From NCBI RefSeq assembly GCF_008085905.1, contig NZ_VSFF01000005.1, positions 496,001 through 560,000 of the forward strand: 64,000 bases of DNA. Reading direction: 5' to 3'. The stretch is from Actinomadura syzygii. Its GTDB lineage: Bacteria; Actinomycetota; Actinomycetes; Streptosporangiales; Streptosporangiaceae. The notes under the pieces were generated by a model, which did not search any database, was not told the origin of the DNA, and was given only the letters and a program-made list of their open reading frames with translations. Positions 17,159-24,511 of this stretch are shown here, in pieces. Numbering within the stretch: the stretch's first letter is position 1; the number at the start of each line of letters is the position of its first letter. Both the position numbers and the translations under genes were made by a program.

Positions 17159-18579
17159 GAGGCCGGCCGCGCACTCGCCGGGTAGCGGCGTTCGGACTCC
17201 AGCGCGGACGCCACGTCGCGCGGGTAGTCGCGCCGCGCCCGCGTCAGCAGCAGGCCGTTCGCGAGCAGCGGCAGCAGGGCCAGCAGGAACACGCGGTTCA
17301 GGCCGACCGCCGTCCCGCCGCCGGTGTCGAGCAGGCCGGACGCCCAGCCGAACAGGACCGGCGCGATCGCCTCGGCGGTCATCCTGGCGATCGTCCGGAT
17401 GCTCTCCGCGCGCCCCCACAGCCGGAAGTGGACGACGTCCAGCCGCACCGCGTCGAGCGGCGGGTTCGCGGCGGCGAGCGCGGCCGCGGCCAGCGTGAAC
17501 AGCGGCAGCGCGACCAGCGCGTCGCGGGTGAACAGGGCGGGCAGGAACAGCGCCGCCGACGCCGTGAACGCGACGCCGGGGACGGTCACCCGCGCGGTGA
17601 CCCGGCCGCGCCGCACGAGCCGGTCCGCGAGCCGCCCGCCGACGAGCACGCCGCCCATCGCCGCCGCGCCGATCACCGGGAGGAACGCCGACAGCTCGCC
17701 CCGCCCGATCCCGTACCGCTCCTGGACGAACACCAGCGCGAACGTCCGGAGCCCGGCGAAGAAGAAGTACCCGAACGCGGACGCGACGATGATGATCACG
17801 TTCGTCCGGATCCGGAGGACGTGCACGGCGGCCTGGGCGAGCGTCATCCGCGCCGGGTCGACGCGCAGGACGTTCTCCGGCCGCGGCCGGACACGCCGCC
17901 GCGCCACCTGCCTCTGCGCGGGCTCCGCCGCTGGCCCGCGCCCGCCCCCGCCGCCCTGCGCGCCGCGCGCCGGCTCCGTCAGCCCCCACCACAGCGCCGC
18001 CGCCAGGGCGAGCCCGAGCAGCGCGACGAACCAGAACGAGACCCGCCAGCTCACCAGGGCGGCGATGTTGCCGCCGACGAGCAGCCCGAACCCGACCCCG
18101 ACCAGCTCGCCCGCGAGGACGCGCCCGTACATCCCGGCCCGCTCCGCGGTCGGGAAGAAGTCGCCGATCAGCGACGCCACCGTCGGACCGGCGGTGGCGG
18201 TGACCGCGCCGAGCGCGATCCTGGAGCACAGCAGCCACTCGAACGAGGTGGCCACCCCGCCGACGATCATCGCGAGGCTCCACAGCAGCACGCTCCCGGC
18301 GAGCAGCGGCACCCGCGGCACCCGGTCCGTCAGGTACCCGACCGGGAGCGTCGCGACCGCGCCGACCGCCGCCGGAGCCGCGGTGAGCACCCCCACCTTC
18401 GTGTTGCCGATGTGCAGCGAGTGCCGCAGTTCGTGGACGATCGCGCCGATCACCCCGGTGTCGGCCGCGTTGAGCGCGAGCACGCAGGCGAGGAGCACGA
18501 CGACGCGGGACCGGCCGTCCCCGCCGGACCGGCCGGTCAGCGCACGCCGCCAGGGCCTCGGGGCTCGCGCCGACGTCAC
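17155..18579 (-). CDS. MFS transporter (Spinster-like group)
   Basis: This 474-residue membrane transporter has about 12 predicted helices. The MFS loop 2-3 motif appears as GYLTDRVPR near residues 101-109, and the second half carries GGRLADRLVRRG. The segment HIGNTKVGVLTAAPAAVGA and the overall pattern resemble Spinster-type or putative drug/lipid MFS proteins. A Gly/Arg-rich cytoplasmic loop separates the two halves (about 205-250). The GTG start at 18579 has only a weak ribosome site. It is a single gene convergent with the S4 gene. The substrate is unknown. Confidence 0.82.
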   Translation of the reverse strand: MTSARAPRPWRRALTGRSGGDGRSRVVVLLACVLALNAADTGVIGAIVHELRHSLHIGNTKVGVLTAAPAAVGAVATLPVGYLTDRVPRVPLLAGSVLLWSLAMIVGGVATSFEWLLCSRIALGAVTATAGPTVASLIGDFFPTAERAGMYGRVLAGELVGVGFGLLVGGNIAALVSWRVSFWFVALLGLALAAALWWGLTEPARGAQGGGGGRGPAAEPAQRQVARRRVRPRPENVLRVDPARMTLAQAAVHVLRIRTNVIIIVASAFGYFFFAGLRTFALVFVQERYGIGRGELSAFLPVIGAAAMGGVLVGGRLADRLVRRGRVTARVTVPGVAFTASAALFLPALFTRDALVALPLFTLAAAALAAANPPLDAVRLDVVHFRLWGRAESIRTIARMTAEAIAPVLFGWASGLLDTGGGTAVGLNRVFLLALLPLLANGLLLTRARRDYPRDVASALESERRYPASARPAS

Positions 18580-18781
18580 CGATCACTTCTGCCCACCCCC
18601 TGACCAGGTATGTCACCGCCCGGGGGCACCCGTCAGCCCGGTCGGCGGCGATGCGACCAATCCCGGCGATCCGCCCACGAGCCGCCATCTCCCCGCAACT
18701 CGCGCCGGCGACGGGCCACAACGCCAGATGCGGCGGGACGCCCTTCCATGGTCGTCCCGACAGCGGAGACACCGAATCCCG

Positions 18782-18940
18782 TCACCCTCCGGAATCGGGC
18801 GCGGCATCGAGCAACAACGCGAGCGACGACCCGTAGACCGGGACGTCGGCCGCCGCGTCGCCAAGACGGAGACCGTCGTCCGAATGCACGACACGAAAGC
18901 GAATCCACACGATGGCTTCCTCGACGGCGTCGACGGCCAT
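18782..18940 (-). CDS. Possible small acidic protein (52 aa)
   Basis: An ATG at 18940 opens a 52-residue frame, MAVDAVEEAIVWIRFR... ending DAAPDSGG. It has natural-looking acidic/hydrophobic composition and high third-position GC, unlike the Arg-rich shadow frames around it. No good ribosome site is visible, and the frame is open upstream to a TAA near 19050, so it may instead be the remnant of a larger gene. I recognise no family. Confidence 0.35.
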   Translation of the reverse strand: MAVDAVEEAIVWIRFRVVHSDDGLRLGDAAADVPVYGSSLALLLDAAPDSGG

Positions 18941-19131
18941 TCCGATGCTCGCGCCGTGGGAAAGGCAGGAGTGGACGCCCGAATATGTGCCCGATCCGAG
19001 CCCCCGTGTAAAGCCTGAAAGTGCGCTGCGGAATCGTCCGGCGGGTCCTTAGGTCGCTTCGTATTCGGCTGACCCTCCGGGATGTCTTTTTCGGTTGGGG
19101 TGGGAGTGTCGGGCGGGGGTAATTGTGGGCA

Positions 19132-19149
19132 TCCTGGTATACTCCAGGA
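19132..19149. promoter_or_regulatory. Inverted repeat TCCTGG-TATACT-CCAGGA, likely TetR auto-operator
   Basis: Perfect 6-base arms flank TATACT, which has the form of a -10 box for the plus-strand TetR gene starting 86 bases downstream. Binding here would block the promoter, the usual TetR autoregulation layout. No good -35 element is visible at 16-18 bases. Confidence 0.5.
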
Positions 19150-19234
19150 GCTAAGCGATCATGGGGGAGTTCCGCTCCGGCTCACGAAGTCGGCCGACCC
19201 CCTTGATACTTTCCAGTGAGCGGAGTGTACGCGG

Positions 19235-19849
19235 ATGTCGGAAGCTGAATCGGCGCGCCGGTCGAGGCGGCGGCAGATGTCAAAGGACGAGCGGCGGGCG
19301 GAGATCATCCAGACCGCCGCCGACCTGTTCGAGAAATTGGGGTACTCCGGCGCCTCCATGGACGACATCGCCGCCGCGGTCGGAATCGGCAAGCCGACTC
19401 TGTACCACTACTTCCGCAGCAAGTCGGAACTGCTGTGGTACATGCACGAAGAGCTGATCGACGGTCTGATCGATTCGCATCGCGCCCGGCTCGCGCAGGG
19501 TGTGGCGCCGGAAGAGCTGCTGCGCGGCGTGATCCACGACTTTCTGCTCAACATCGCCACCCGGCGCGGGCAGTGCCGGGTCTTCTTCGAGAACCATCGC
19601 GAGCTGCCCGACGCCGATCTCGCCGTCGCGACCGAGAAGCGCGTCCGGTACGAGGCGATGATCCAGGAGGTCATCCGCGACGGCATCGCCACCGGCGTGT
19701 TCCGGCAGGTCGACACCAAGCTGTTCAGCCTCGCGATATTCGGCATGAGCAACTGGGCCTACCAGTGGTACCACTCGGACGGGCGATTCACCCACGACGA
19801 GATCGCCGACGCCTTCTGGGATTACGCCTACCGCGGCCTGATGCCCTGA
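19235..19849 (+). CDS. TetR/AcrR family transcriptional regulator
   Basis: The 204-residue protein has a TetR N-terminal DNA-binding domain: ERRAEIIQTAADLF, then a helix-turn-helix at about 40-60 (ASMDDIAAAVGIGKPTLYHY) and the FRSKSELL helix. The C-terminal ligand domain is helical and resembles regulators of acyl-CoA and fatty-acid catabolism. ATG 19235 has GGAG nine bases upstream; an internal ATG at 19278 is possible. The gene is convergent with the MHS transporter gene. It is the nearest regulator to the three CGACCGACYGGTCGG operators at 21.6-24.5 kb and may bind them, although the palindrome in its own promoter differs. Confidence 0.88.
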   Translation: MSEAESARRSRRRQMSKDERRAEIIQTAADLFEKLGYSGASMDDIAAAVGIGKPTLYHYFRSKSELLWYMHEELIDGLIDSHRARLAQGVAPEELLRGVIHDFLLNIATRRGQCRVFFENHRELPDADLAVATEKRVRYEAMIQEVIRDGIATGVFRQVDTKLFSLAIFGMSNWAYQWYHSDGRFTHDEIADAFWDYAYRGLMP

Positions 19850-19882
19850 CGCGGGCGGAAGGGCACCAGGCCGCGGCCCGGT

Positions 19883-21298
19883 TCAGGCGGTGGGCACCGC
19901 GTCGCCCGTTCCGGGCGGCGGCGGTGTGTCCTTCTGGGCCGGCTCCAGCGCCGGTGACTCGGTGTCGTTCCGGTAGGTCTCCGGCAGGAGCAGCACCGAC
20001 ACGACGGTGATCAGGCACACCCCGGCCATGTAGGCGGCGATGGCCAGCCACGTTCCCGTCCAGGCGTACAGGGACGTCGCGATGAGCGGCGCGAGCGCCC
20101 CGCCGACCACCGACGCCACCTGGATGCTGAGCGACATCGCCGAGTAGCGCGTCGCGGTCGGGAACGTCTCGGCGAAGAACGCGCCCTGCGGCGCGTACAT
20201 CGTGGTGTGCACCAGCCCCAGCCCGACGACGAACGCGAACGCGATGACGACGGGCGACTCGGTGTTCAGCAGCGGCCAGAACGCGAACGCCCACACGCCC
20301 AGCAGCAGCGAACCGGTGATCATCATCGTCCGGCGGCCGATGCGGTCCGACAGCGCGCCCGCGACGGGCAGCATCACGAGCTGGACGGCGGCCCCGACCA
20401 GCACGCCCAGCAGGATCCGGCTCTTCGGCATGTCGAGGATGTCGTCGTTCGTCCCGTAGGCGACGGCGAACGTCATGAAGAGGTAGTAGGTGACGTTGAT
20501 GCCGACGTAGGCGCCGCCGATGAGGACGATCTTCCGCGGGTACCGGCTCAGCGCCTCCAGCACGGGCGAACGCTCCGGCTTCGGAGCGGCCTTCGCCGGC
20601 TGGTCCGCGGGCGCGGCGTCCGCCTGGAGGCGCTTGAACGCCTTCGTCTCCTCGATCCGCAACTGGATGTAGACGGTCAGCCCGAGGAGGGCGATGCTCG
20701 CGAGGAACGGCAGCCGCCAGCCCCACGAGTCGAACCCGTCCGACGTGGTGACGAGGTCGGTGAGCAGGAAGGCGAGGTTGCCGACGAGGATCCCGGCGGG
20801 CCCGCCCGCGAGCGCGAAGCTGGACATGAACCCGCGCCGGTGCGGCGGCGCGTTCTCCATCGCGAGCAGGATCACCCCGCCGGTCTGGCCGCCGAGCGCG
20901 ATCCCCTGGACGAGCCGCAGCAGCACCAGCAGGAGCGGCGCGGCCGGGCCGATGTCGTCGTAGGTGGGCAGGACGCCGATGAGCGTCGTGCCGAGGCCCA
21001 TCGTCAGCAGCACCATGACGAGGGAGCGCTTGCGCCCGTGGACGTCCCCGAGATGCCCGAAGATCACCGCGCCGAGCGGCCGCGCGACGAACCCGACCGC
21101 GAACGTCGAGAAGGACAGCAGCGCCCCGGCGAGCGGGCTCTGCCCGGGGAAGAACAGGTCGGGGAAGACCAGCGCGGCGGCCGTCCCGTAGATGAAGAAG
21201 TCGTAGTTCTCGATGCTGGACGCCGCCAGCGCTGCGGCGGCGATCTTCGCGGTGCCCTTGCTGAGCCCGCCCTTCGCGGCTGCCTTTTCGGAGACCAT
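19883..21298 (-). CDS. MFS transporter, metabolite:H+ symporter (MHS/ShiA-ProP-like)
   Basis: This 471-residue membrane protein belongs to the MHS branch of the MFS and should import a small organic acid or related solute with protons. It begins SIENYDFFIYGTAA (family signature in helix 1), followed by FGHLGDVHGRKRSLV in loop 2-3, the RLVQGIALGGQTGG helix and RGFMSSFALAG. About 12 helices are seen. The ATG at 21298 has AAAGGAAA upstream. A longer in-frame extension to 21577 lacks coding character. A predicted operator-controlled promoter lies 340 bases upstream, leaving an unusually long leader. It may import the substrate of the 24-33 kb operon. Confidence 0.87.
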   Translation of the reverse strand: MVSEKAAAKGGLSKGTAKIAAAALAASSIENYDFFIYGTAAALVFPDLFFPGQSPLAGALLSFSTFAVGFVARPLGAVIFGHLGDVHGRKRSLVMVLLTMGLGTTLIGVLPTYDDIGPAAPLLLVLLRLVQGIALGGQTGGVILLAMENAPPHRRGFMSSFALAGGPAGILVGNLAFLLTDLVTTSDGFDSWGWRLPFLASIALLGLTVYIQLRIEETKAFKRLQADAAPADQPAKAAPKPERSPVLEALSRYPRKIVLIGGAYVGINVTYYLFMTFAVAYGTNDDILDMPKSRILLGVLVGAAVQLVMLPVAGALSDRIGRRTMMITGSLLLGVWAFAFWPLLNTESPVVIAFAFVVGLGLVHTTMYAPQGAFFAETFPTATRYSAMSLSIQVASVVGGALAPLIATSLYAWTGTWLAIAAYMAGVCLITVVSVLLLPETYRNDTESPALEPAQKDTPPPPGTGDAVPTA

Positions 21299-21325
21299 CC
21301 GCGTTTCCTTTCCCACGACGTGGCG

Positions 21326-21344
21326 GACCGTCGTTTCGACGGTC
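21326..21344 (-). promoter_or_regulatory. Hairpin in the leader of the MHS transporter
   Basis: GACCGTCG and CGACGGTC form a perfect 8-base stem with a 3-base loop, 28 bases upstream of the transporter start codon and just before its ribosome site. It could influence translation initiation. This is inference from position only. Confidence 0.3.
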
Positions 21345-21611
21345 GTTCGACCACTTGCCGCATGGCGTGGAAAACGTCGTCTTCCGGGACTTGGAAAGGC
21401 CCGGCCGAATGATTTCCCGCCTCGGCTCAGGTCCGCGCTGACGCCCCCGGGCAGCGCTTTGAGGTTCGTCCGCGACGGCATCGGCGGCGGCGACCTCGAC
21501 TTCGGCTCGCGTCCTTCGCGGGGACCGGTCCACCGGTGCCGTGAGCGCGGCCGCCGTTCCGGACGCGCGGTCGGCACCCGCCTTGTGAGCGGGGCGGACG
21601 TCCCCTCTTCT

Positions 21612-21641
21612 CTCTCACGACCGACCGGTCGGTCGTGAGAG
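21612..21641. promoter_or_regulatory. 30-bp perfect palindrome, TetR-type operator (site 1)
   Basis: The arm CTCTCACGACCGACC at 21612-21626 is followed directly by its exact complement at 21627-21641. The core CGACCGACCGGTCGG recurs at two other promoters (24244 and 24474). It begins one base after the minus-strand -10 box, covering the transcription start of the MHS transporter. Confidence 0.75.
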
Positions 21642-21642
21642 T

Positions 21643-21671
21643 ACGATCCCAGCTCAGCGGGGAGGTGTCAA
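21643..21671 (-). promoter_or_regulatory. Predicted promoter of the MHS transporter
   Basis: On the minus strand TTGACA (21671-21666) and GATCGT (21648-21643) are 17 bases apart. The operator lies immediately downstream. The arrangement is the same at the amidase and acyl-CoA dehydrogenase promoters. Confidence 0.6.
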
Positions 21672-21705
21672 CCCTTCATCGCCCGATTCCCGGCCCTTTC
21701 CAATG

Positions 21706-21734
21706 TTGCCGCGCGAGGTTCGTCCGCCTAGGCT
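21706..21734 (+). promoter_or_regulatory. Predicted promoter of the luciferase-like gene
   Basis: TTGCCG at 21706-21711 and TAGGCT at 21729-21734 are separated by 17 bases, about 100 bases before the ATG at 21834. No operator copy overlaps it, so this gene may be expressed independently. Confidence 0.4.
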
Positions 21735-21833
21735 CACAGGAGCCGATCGGACGAAATCGGTGATCTCGCGCCGGAGCGAATCCGGTTCGGTTCCGGGGAA
21801 TTCGGAGATGACGACGAGAAGGCCGGTGACCGC

Positions 21834-22664
21834 ATGAAGTTCGGCATCTACACGCTATTGACCGCGACCAGCATCCGACCTGACGTATTGGCCCGAGCGG
21901 CCGAGGAACGCGGTTTCGACTCCCTCTTCATCGCCGAGCACTCGCATATTCCGGTGAAGCGCGAGACCCTCTGGCAGGGCCGCGCCGAACTGCCGGACGC
22001 CTATTACCGCACCCTCGCCCCGTTCCCCGCGCTCGCCGCGGCGGCCGTGGCGAGCTCCACCCTGCTGCTCGGCACGGCGGTCGCGCTGATCCCGCAGCGC
22101 GACGTGATCCACACCGCCAAGGAGGTCGCGACCCTCGACGTGATCTCCGGCGGGCGCGCCCTCCTCGGCGTCGGCGTCGGCTGGAACCGGGAGGAGATGC
22201 GCAACCACGGCATCGACCCACGAACGCGCGGCGCCCGCCTCAACGAGCAGCTCGCCGCGATCAAGGCCATCTGGACCGGGGACGAGCCGGAGTTCCACGG
22301 CGACCACGTCGACTTCGACCCGATCCACCTGTGGCCGAAGCCGGTGCGCGAGCCGCATCCGCCGATCTACATCGGCGGCGAGAGCCCCGCCGCGCTGGAC
22401 CGTCTCGTCCGGTACGGGGACGGCTGGCTGCCGCGCGCCGCGACGCCGCCGGAGGAGATCCGCCGCGTGTCCGCGCTGCTCGCCGACCGGGGGCGCCCGG
22501 ACGTCCCGATCACGCTCTGCGGCCTGGAGGCCGACGCCGGGGCGGTCGCGGCGCTGGCCGGCGCGGGCGTGGAGCGCATCGGGCTGGCGCTGCCGACCGT
22601 CCCGGAGCCGGACGCGCTCCGCGCCCTCGACGACCTCGCCGTCTTCATCGAGCCCCTGCGCTAG
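21834..22664 (+). CDS. Luciferase-like (LLM class) F420/flavin-dependent oxidoreductase
   Basis: This 276-residue TIM-barrel protein of the luciferase-like family probably uses reduced F420 or FMN. It shows the N-terminal MKFGIYTLL strand, GFDSLFIAEHSHIP near 24-37, TAVALIPQRDVIHTAKEVATLDVISGGR-type core segments around 80-105, and GVGWNREEMRNHGIDP near 114-129, typical of the TIGR03619-like F420 group. The ATG at 21834 follows GAGAAGG. Its end is 10 bases from the end of the convergent amidase gene. The substrate is unknown; the setting suggests a redox step in the same catabolic region. Confidence 0.85.
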   Translation: MKFGIYTLLTATSIRPDVLARAAEERGFDSLFIAEHSHIPVKRETLWQGRAELPDAYYRTLAPFPALAAAAVASSTLLLGTAVALIPQRDVIHTAKEVATLDVISGGRALLGVGVGWNREEMRNHGIDPRTRGARLNEQLAAIKAIWTGDEPEFHGDHVDFDPIHLWPKPVREPHPPIYIGGESPAALDRLVRYGDGWLPRAATPPEEIRRVSALLADRGRPDVPITLCGLEADAGAVAALAGAGVERIGLALPTVPEPDALRALDDLAVFIEPLR

Positions 22665-22673
22665 CGCCTCCGG

Positions 22674-24095
22674 TCACTGCGCCGCGGCGGTCGGCTTCGG
22701 CAGGACGGAGACCCGCGCCCCAGACGCACGGGTCCGCTCGACCGCGTGGGCCATGGACAGGACGAGCGGCTCGGAATGGCGCGGCCCCACGATCTGGAGG
22801 CCGATCGGCAGGCCGTCCGAGGTGAAGCCGACCGGGACGCTGATCGCCGGCTGGTGCGTCATGTTGAACGGGTACGTGAACGGCGTCCACTCGGCCCAGT
22901 CGGACAGGCCGCTGCCCGGCGGCACGTCGTGCCCCGCCTCGAACGCCGGGATCGGGACGGTCGGCGTGATCAGCACGTCGTGCCGGGTGTGGAACTCGCC
23001 CATCCGGACGCTCAGCGCGAGCCGTTCCGCCTCCGCCGCCAGGTAGTCGCCCGCCGAGAAGCCGAGGCCCCGCTCGATCACGGCGCGCAGGCCGGGATCG
23101 ACGCCGTCGAGCGTGCCGAGCGCGTCCCGCCACTTCGCCGCGCCGGTGCACCACAGCACGTTGAACGCGGGCAGCGGGTCGGGGAAGCCGGGGTCGGCGG
23201 CCTCGACGCGCACGCCCTCGCCTTCCAAGGCGGCCACGGCGGATGCGACGGCGGCGGCGATCTCGGGGTGGACGTCCACGTACCCGAAGTCGGCGGAGAA
23301 GGCGGCGGTCACACCGCGAACGTCCAGGTCGAGCGCCTGCGCGTAGGGGCCGCCGTGCGGGGCGAGCGCGTACGGGTCGCGGTGGTCGGGCGGCGCGAGG
23401 GCGTCCAGCAGGAGCGCCACGTCCTGGACGGTCCGCGCCATCGGCCCCGCGTGCGCCAGCACCGCGAGCGCGCTGAGCGGGTACTGCGAGACGCGGCCGT
23501 GCGTCGGCTTGAACCCGACGACGCCGCAGAACGCGGCCGGGATGCGGATCGATCCGCCGCCGTCCGTGCCGACCGACAGCGGGCCCATGCCCGCCGCGAC
23601 GGCGACCGCGCTGCCGCCGCTCGACCCGCCGGACGTGCGGGACGTGTCCCACGGGTTGCGCGTCACCCCGGTCAGCGGGTTGTCGCACACGCCCTTCCAC
23701 CCCATCTCGGGCGTGCTCGTCTTCCCGACCGGCACGAGGCCGCCCTCGCGGAGCCGGGCGGCGACGGGGCTGTCGACGTCCCAGGGCTGCGCGGGGTCGA
23801 CGCGGCCGGAGCCGCGCAGCGTCGGCCAGCCGCGGGTGAGGAACAGGTCCTTGATCGACATCGGCACGCCGTCGAGCGGGCCGGCGGGCGTCCCCGCGCG
23901 CCAGCGGCTCTCGGCCGCCCGCGCGTCGGCGAGGGCGCGCTCCGGATCGACCAGGACGAAGGCGTTGTAGTCCGCGTCGCGGTCCTGGATCGCGGCGAGT
24001 GCCGTGGCCGTCGCCTCCACCGGGGAAAGGGTCCCGGCGGCGTACGCGGTGCCGAGTTCGCCCGCCGTCGGCGCATTGTTGAGATCGCCGGACAT
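22674..24095 (-). CDS. Amidase (amidase-signature family)
   Basis: This 473-residue enzyme hydrolyses an amide to acid and ammonia. The amidase-signature Ser-cisSer-Lys triad is present: Lys82 in SIKDLF, the serine cluster SGGSSGGSA at 155-163, and nucleophile Ser182 in GTDGGGSIRIPA. The length is normal for the family. The ATG at 24095 has a perfect AGGAGG upstream. It is driven by a predicted minus-strand promoter whose transcription start lies under operator site 2, so it shares regulation with the acyl-CoA dehydrogenase operon and the MHS transporter. It may produce the carboxylic acid that the adjacent acyl-CoA ligase activates. Confidence 0.92.
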   Translation of the reverse strand: MSGDLNNAPTAGELGTAYAAGTLSPVEATATALAAIQDRDADYNAFVLVDPERALADARAAESRWRAGTPAGPLDGVPMSIKDLFLTRGWPTLRGSGRVDPAQPWDVDSPVAARLREGGLVPVGKTSTPEMGWKGVCDNPLTGVTRNPWDTSRTSGGSSGGSAVAVAAGMGPLSVGTDGGGSIRIPAAFCGVVGFKPTHGRVSQYPLSALAVLAHAGPMARTVQDVALLLDALAPPDHRDPYALAPHGGPYAQALDLDVRGVTAAFSADFGYVDVHPEIAAAVASAVAALEGEGVRVEAADPGFPDPLPAFNVLWCTGAAKWRDALGTLDGVDPGLRAVIERGLGFSAGDYLAAEAERLALSVRMGEFHTRHDVLITPTVPIPAFEAGHDVPPGSGLSDWAEWTPFTYPFNMTHQPAISVPVGFTSDGLPIGLQIVGPRHSEPLVLSMAHAVERTRASGARVSVLPKPTAAAQ

Positions 24096-24243
24096 CCGTC
24101 CTCCTGAGAATCAGCGGTGGGATATCTATTCCGTCATGGACGGCAGCGAGAAATGGTTCAACCAGGTTTCTCGCCGGACTCGGAGGGGCGTGTTTCGCGA
24201 TCACGGACCGGATGAATGAGCTGCTCAGAGCTGGTGCGATCGA

Positions 24244-24265
24244 CTCCCGACCGACCGGTCGGGAG
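24244..24265. promoter_or_regulatory. TetR-type operator (site 2)
   Basis: CTCCCGACCG at 24244-24253 and CGGTCGGGAG at 24256-24265 form 10-base perfect arms around AC. It contains the same GACCGACCGGTCGG core as site 1. It lies just downstream of the amidase -10 box on the minus strand. Confidence 0.7.
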
Positions 24266-24269
24266 CCTC

Positions 24270-24298
24270 AAAGTAACACCGCACCGCAGGACCGTCAA
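24270..24298 (-). promoter_or_regulatory. Predicted amidase promoter
   Basis: TTGACG (24298-24293) and TACTTT (24275-24270) on the minus strand are 17 bases apart. The operator begins five bases after the -10 box, covering the start point. The leader to the ATG is about 165 bases. Confidence 0.65.
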
Positions 24299-24438
24299 CC
24301 CCGTCCCGGCGGGGATTGACAACCCTTCGCGCGCCGTTGTTCCATGCAAAAGAGCGAGCGGTCGAACTCATTTCAATACCGCCTTGGCATAACGCGCGGG
24401 GAGCGCTCCGCGCGCATTGATCGCGTAGGGGCCGCCCC

Positions 24439-24467
24439 TTGACGCTCGACCGGGAGCGTGCGAAAGT
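24439..24467 (+). promoter_or_regulatory. Predicted promoter of the acyl-CoA dehydrogenase operon
   Basis: TTGACG at 24439-24444 and GAAAGT at 24462-24467 are 17 bases apart. Operator site 3 starts six bases after the -10 box, where transcription should begin. Confidence 0.55.
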
Positions 24468-24473
24468 CGAAGC

Positions 24474-24491
24474 CGACCGACTGGTCGGTCG
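24474..24491. promoter_or_regulatory. TetR-type operator (site 3)
   Basis: CGACCGAC at 24474-24481 and GTCGGTCG at 24484-24491 are perfect 8-base arms around TG. The sequence differs from the site 1 core by one central base. It sits between the promoter and the first gene of the 24.5-32.8 kb operon. Confidence 0.7.
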
Positions 24492-24511
24492 AATGAAGGG
24501 TGTGACGGCGA

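Larger units (their letters stand above)
18580..19234. other. Long intergenic region
   Basis: This 655-base gap between the MFS gene and the TetR gene contains one plausible small minus-strand frame (18782-18940) and an inverted repeat over a TATACT box (19132-19149). Longer frames overlapping here on either strand are Arg/Ser-rich, without coding bias, and I treat them as chance. Base composition is more mixed than in the genes. Confidence 0.5.
21299..21833. other. Divergent regulatory region with long leader
   Basis: This gap of 535 bases lies between the MHS transporter (minus) and the luciferase-like gene (plus). It holds an 8-base-stem hairpin at 21326-21344, the 30-base operator at 21612-21641, a minus-strand promoter at 21643-21671 and a plus-strand promoter at 21706-21734. 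No convincing additional gene is visible. Confidence 0.55.
24096..24511. other. Divergent regulatory region between amidase and acyl-CoA dehydrogenase operon
   Basis: This 416-base gap contains two copies of the shared palindrome (24244-24265 and 24474-24491), each next to a predicted promoter firing outward. A further TTGACA at 24316-24321 has no clear -10 partner. No gene is seen. Confidence 0.6.

Noticed and set aside
16715..18772. 685-residue open frame on the minus strand
   Set aside because: It is Arg/Ala/Gly-rich, has no domain and runs antisense or out of frame to the MFS and S4 genes, which have clear family motifs and codon bias.
21299..21577. N-terminal extension of the MHS transporter to 21577
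   Set aside because: The extension is Arg/Pro-rich, precedes the normal first helix, and the ATG at 21298 has a good ribosome site.
24316..24321. TTGACA as a third outward promoter in the 24 kb regulatory region
   Set aside because: No acceptable -10 hexamer lies at 16-18 bases, so I did not annotate it.
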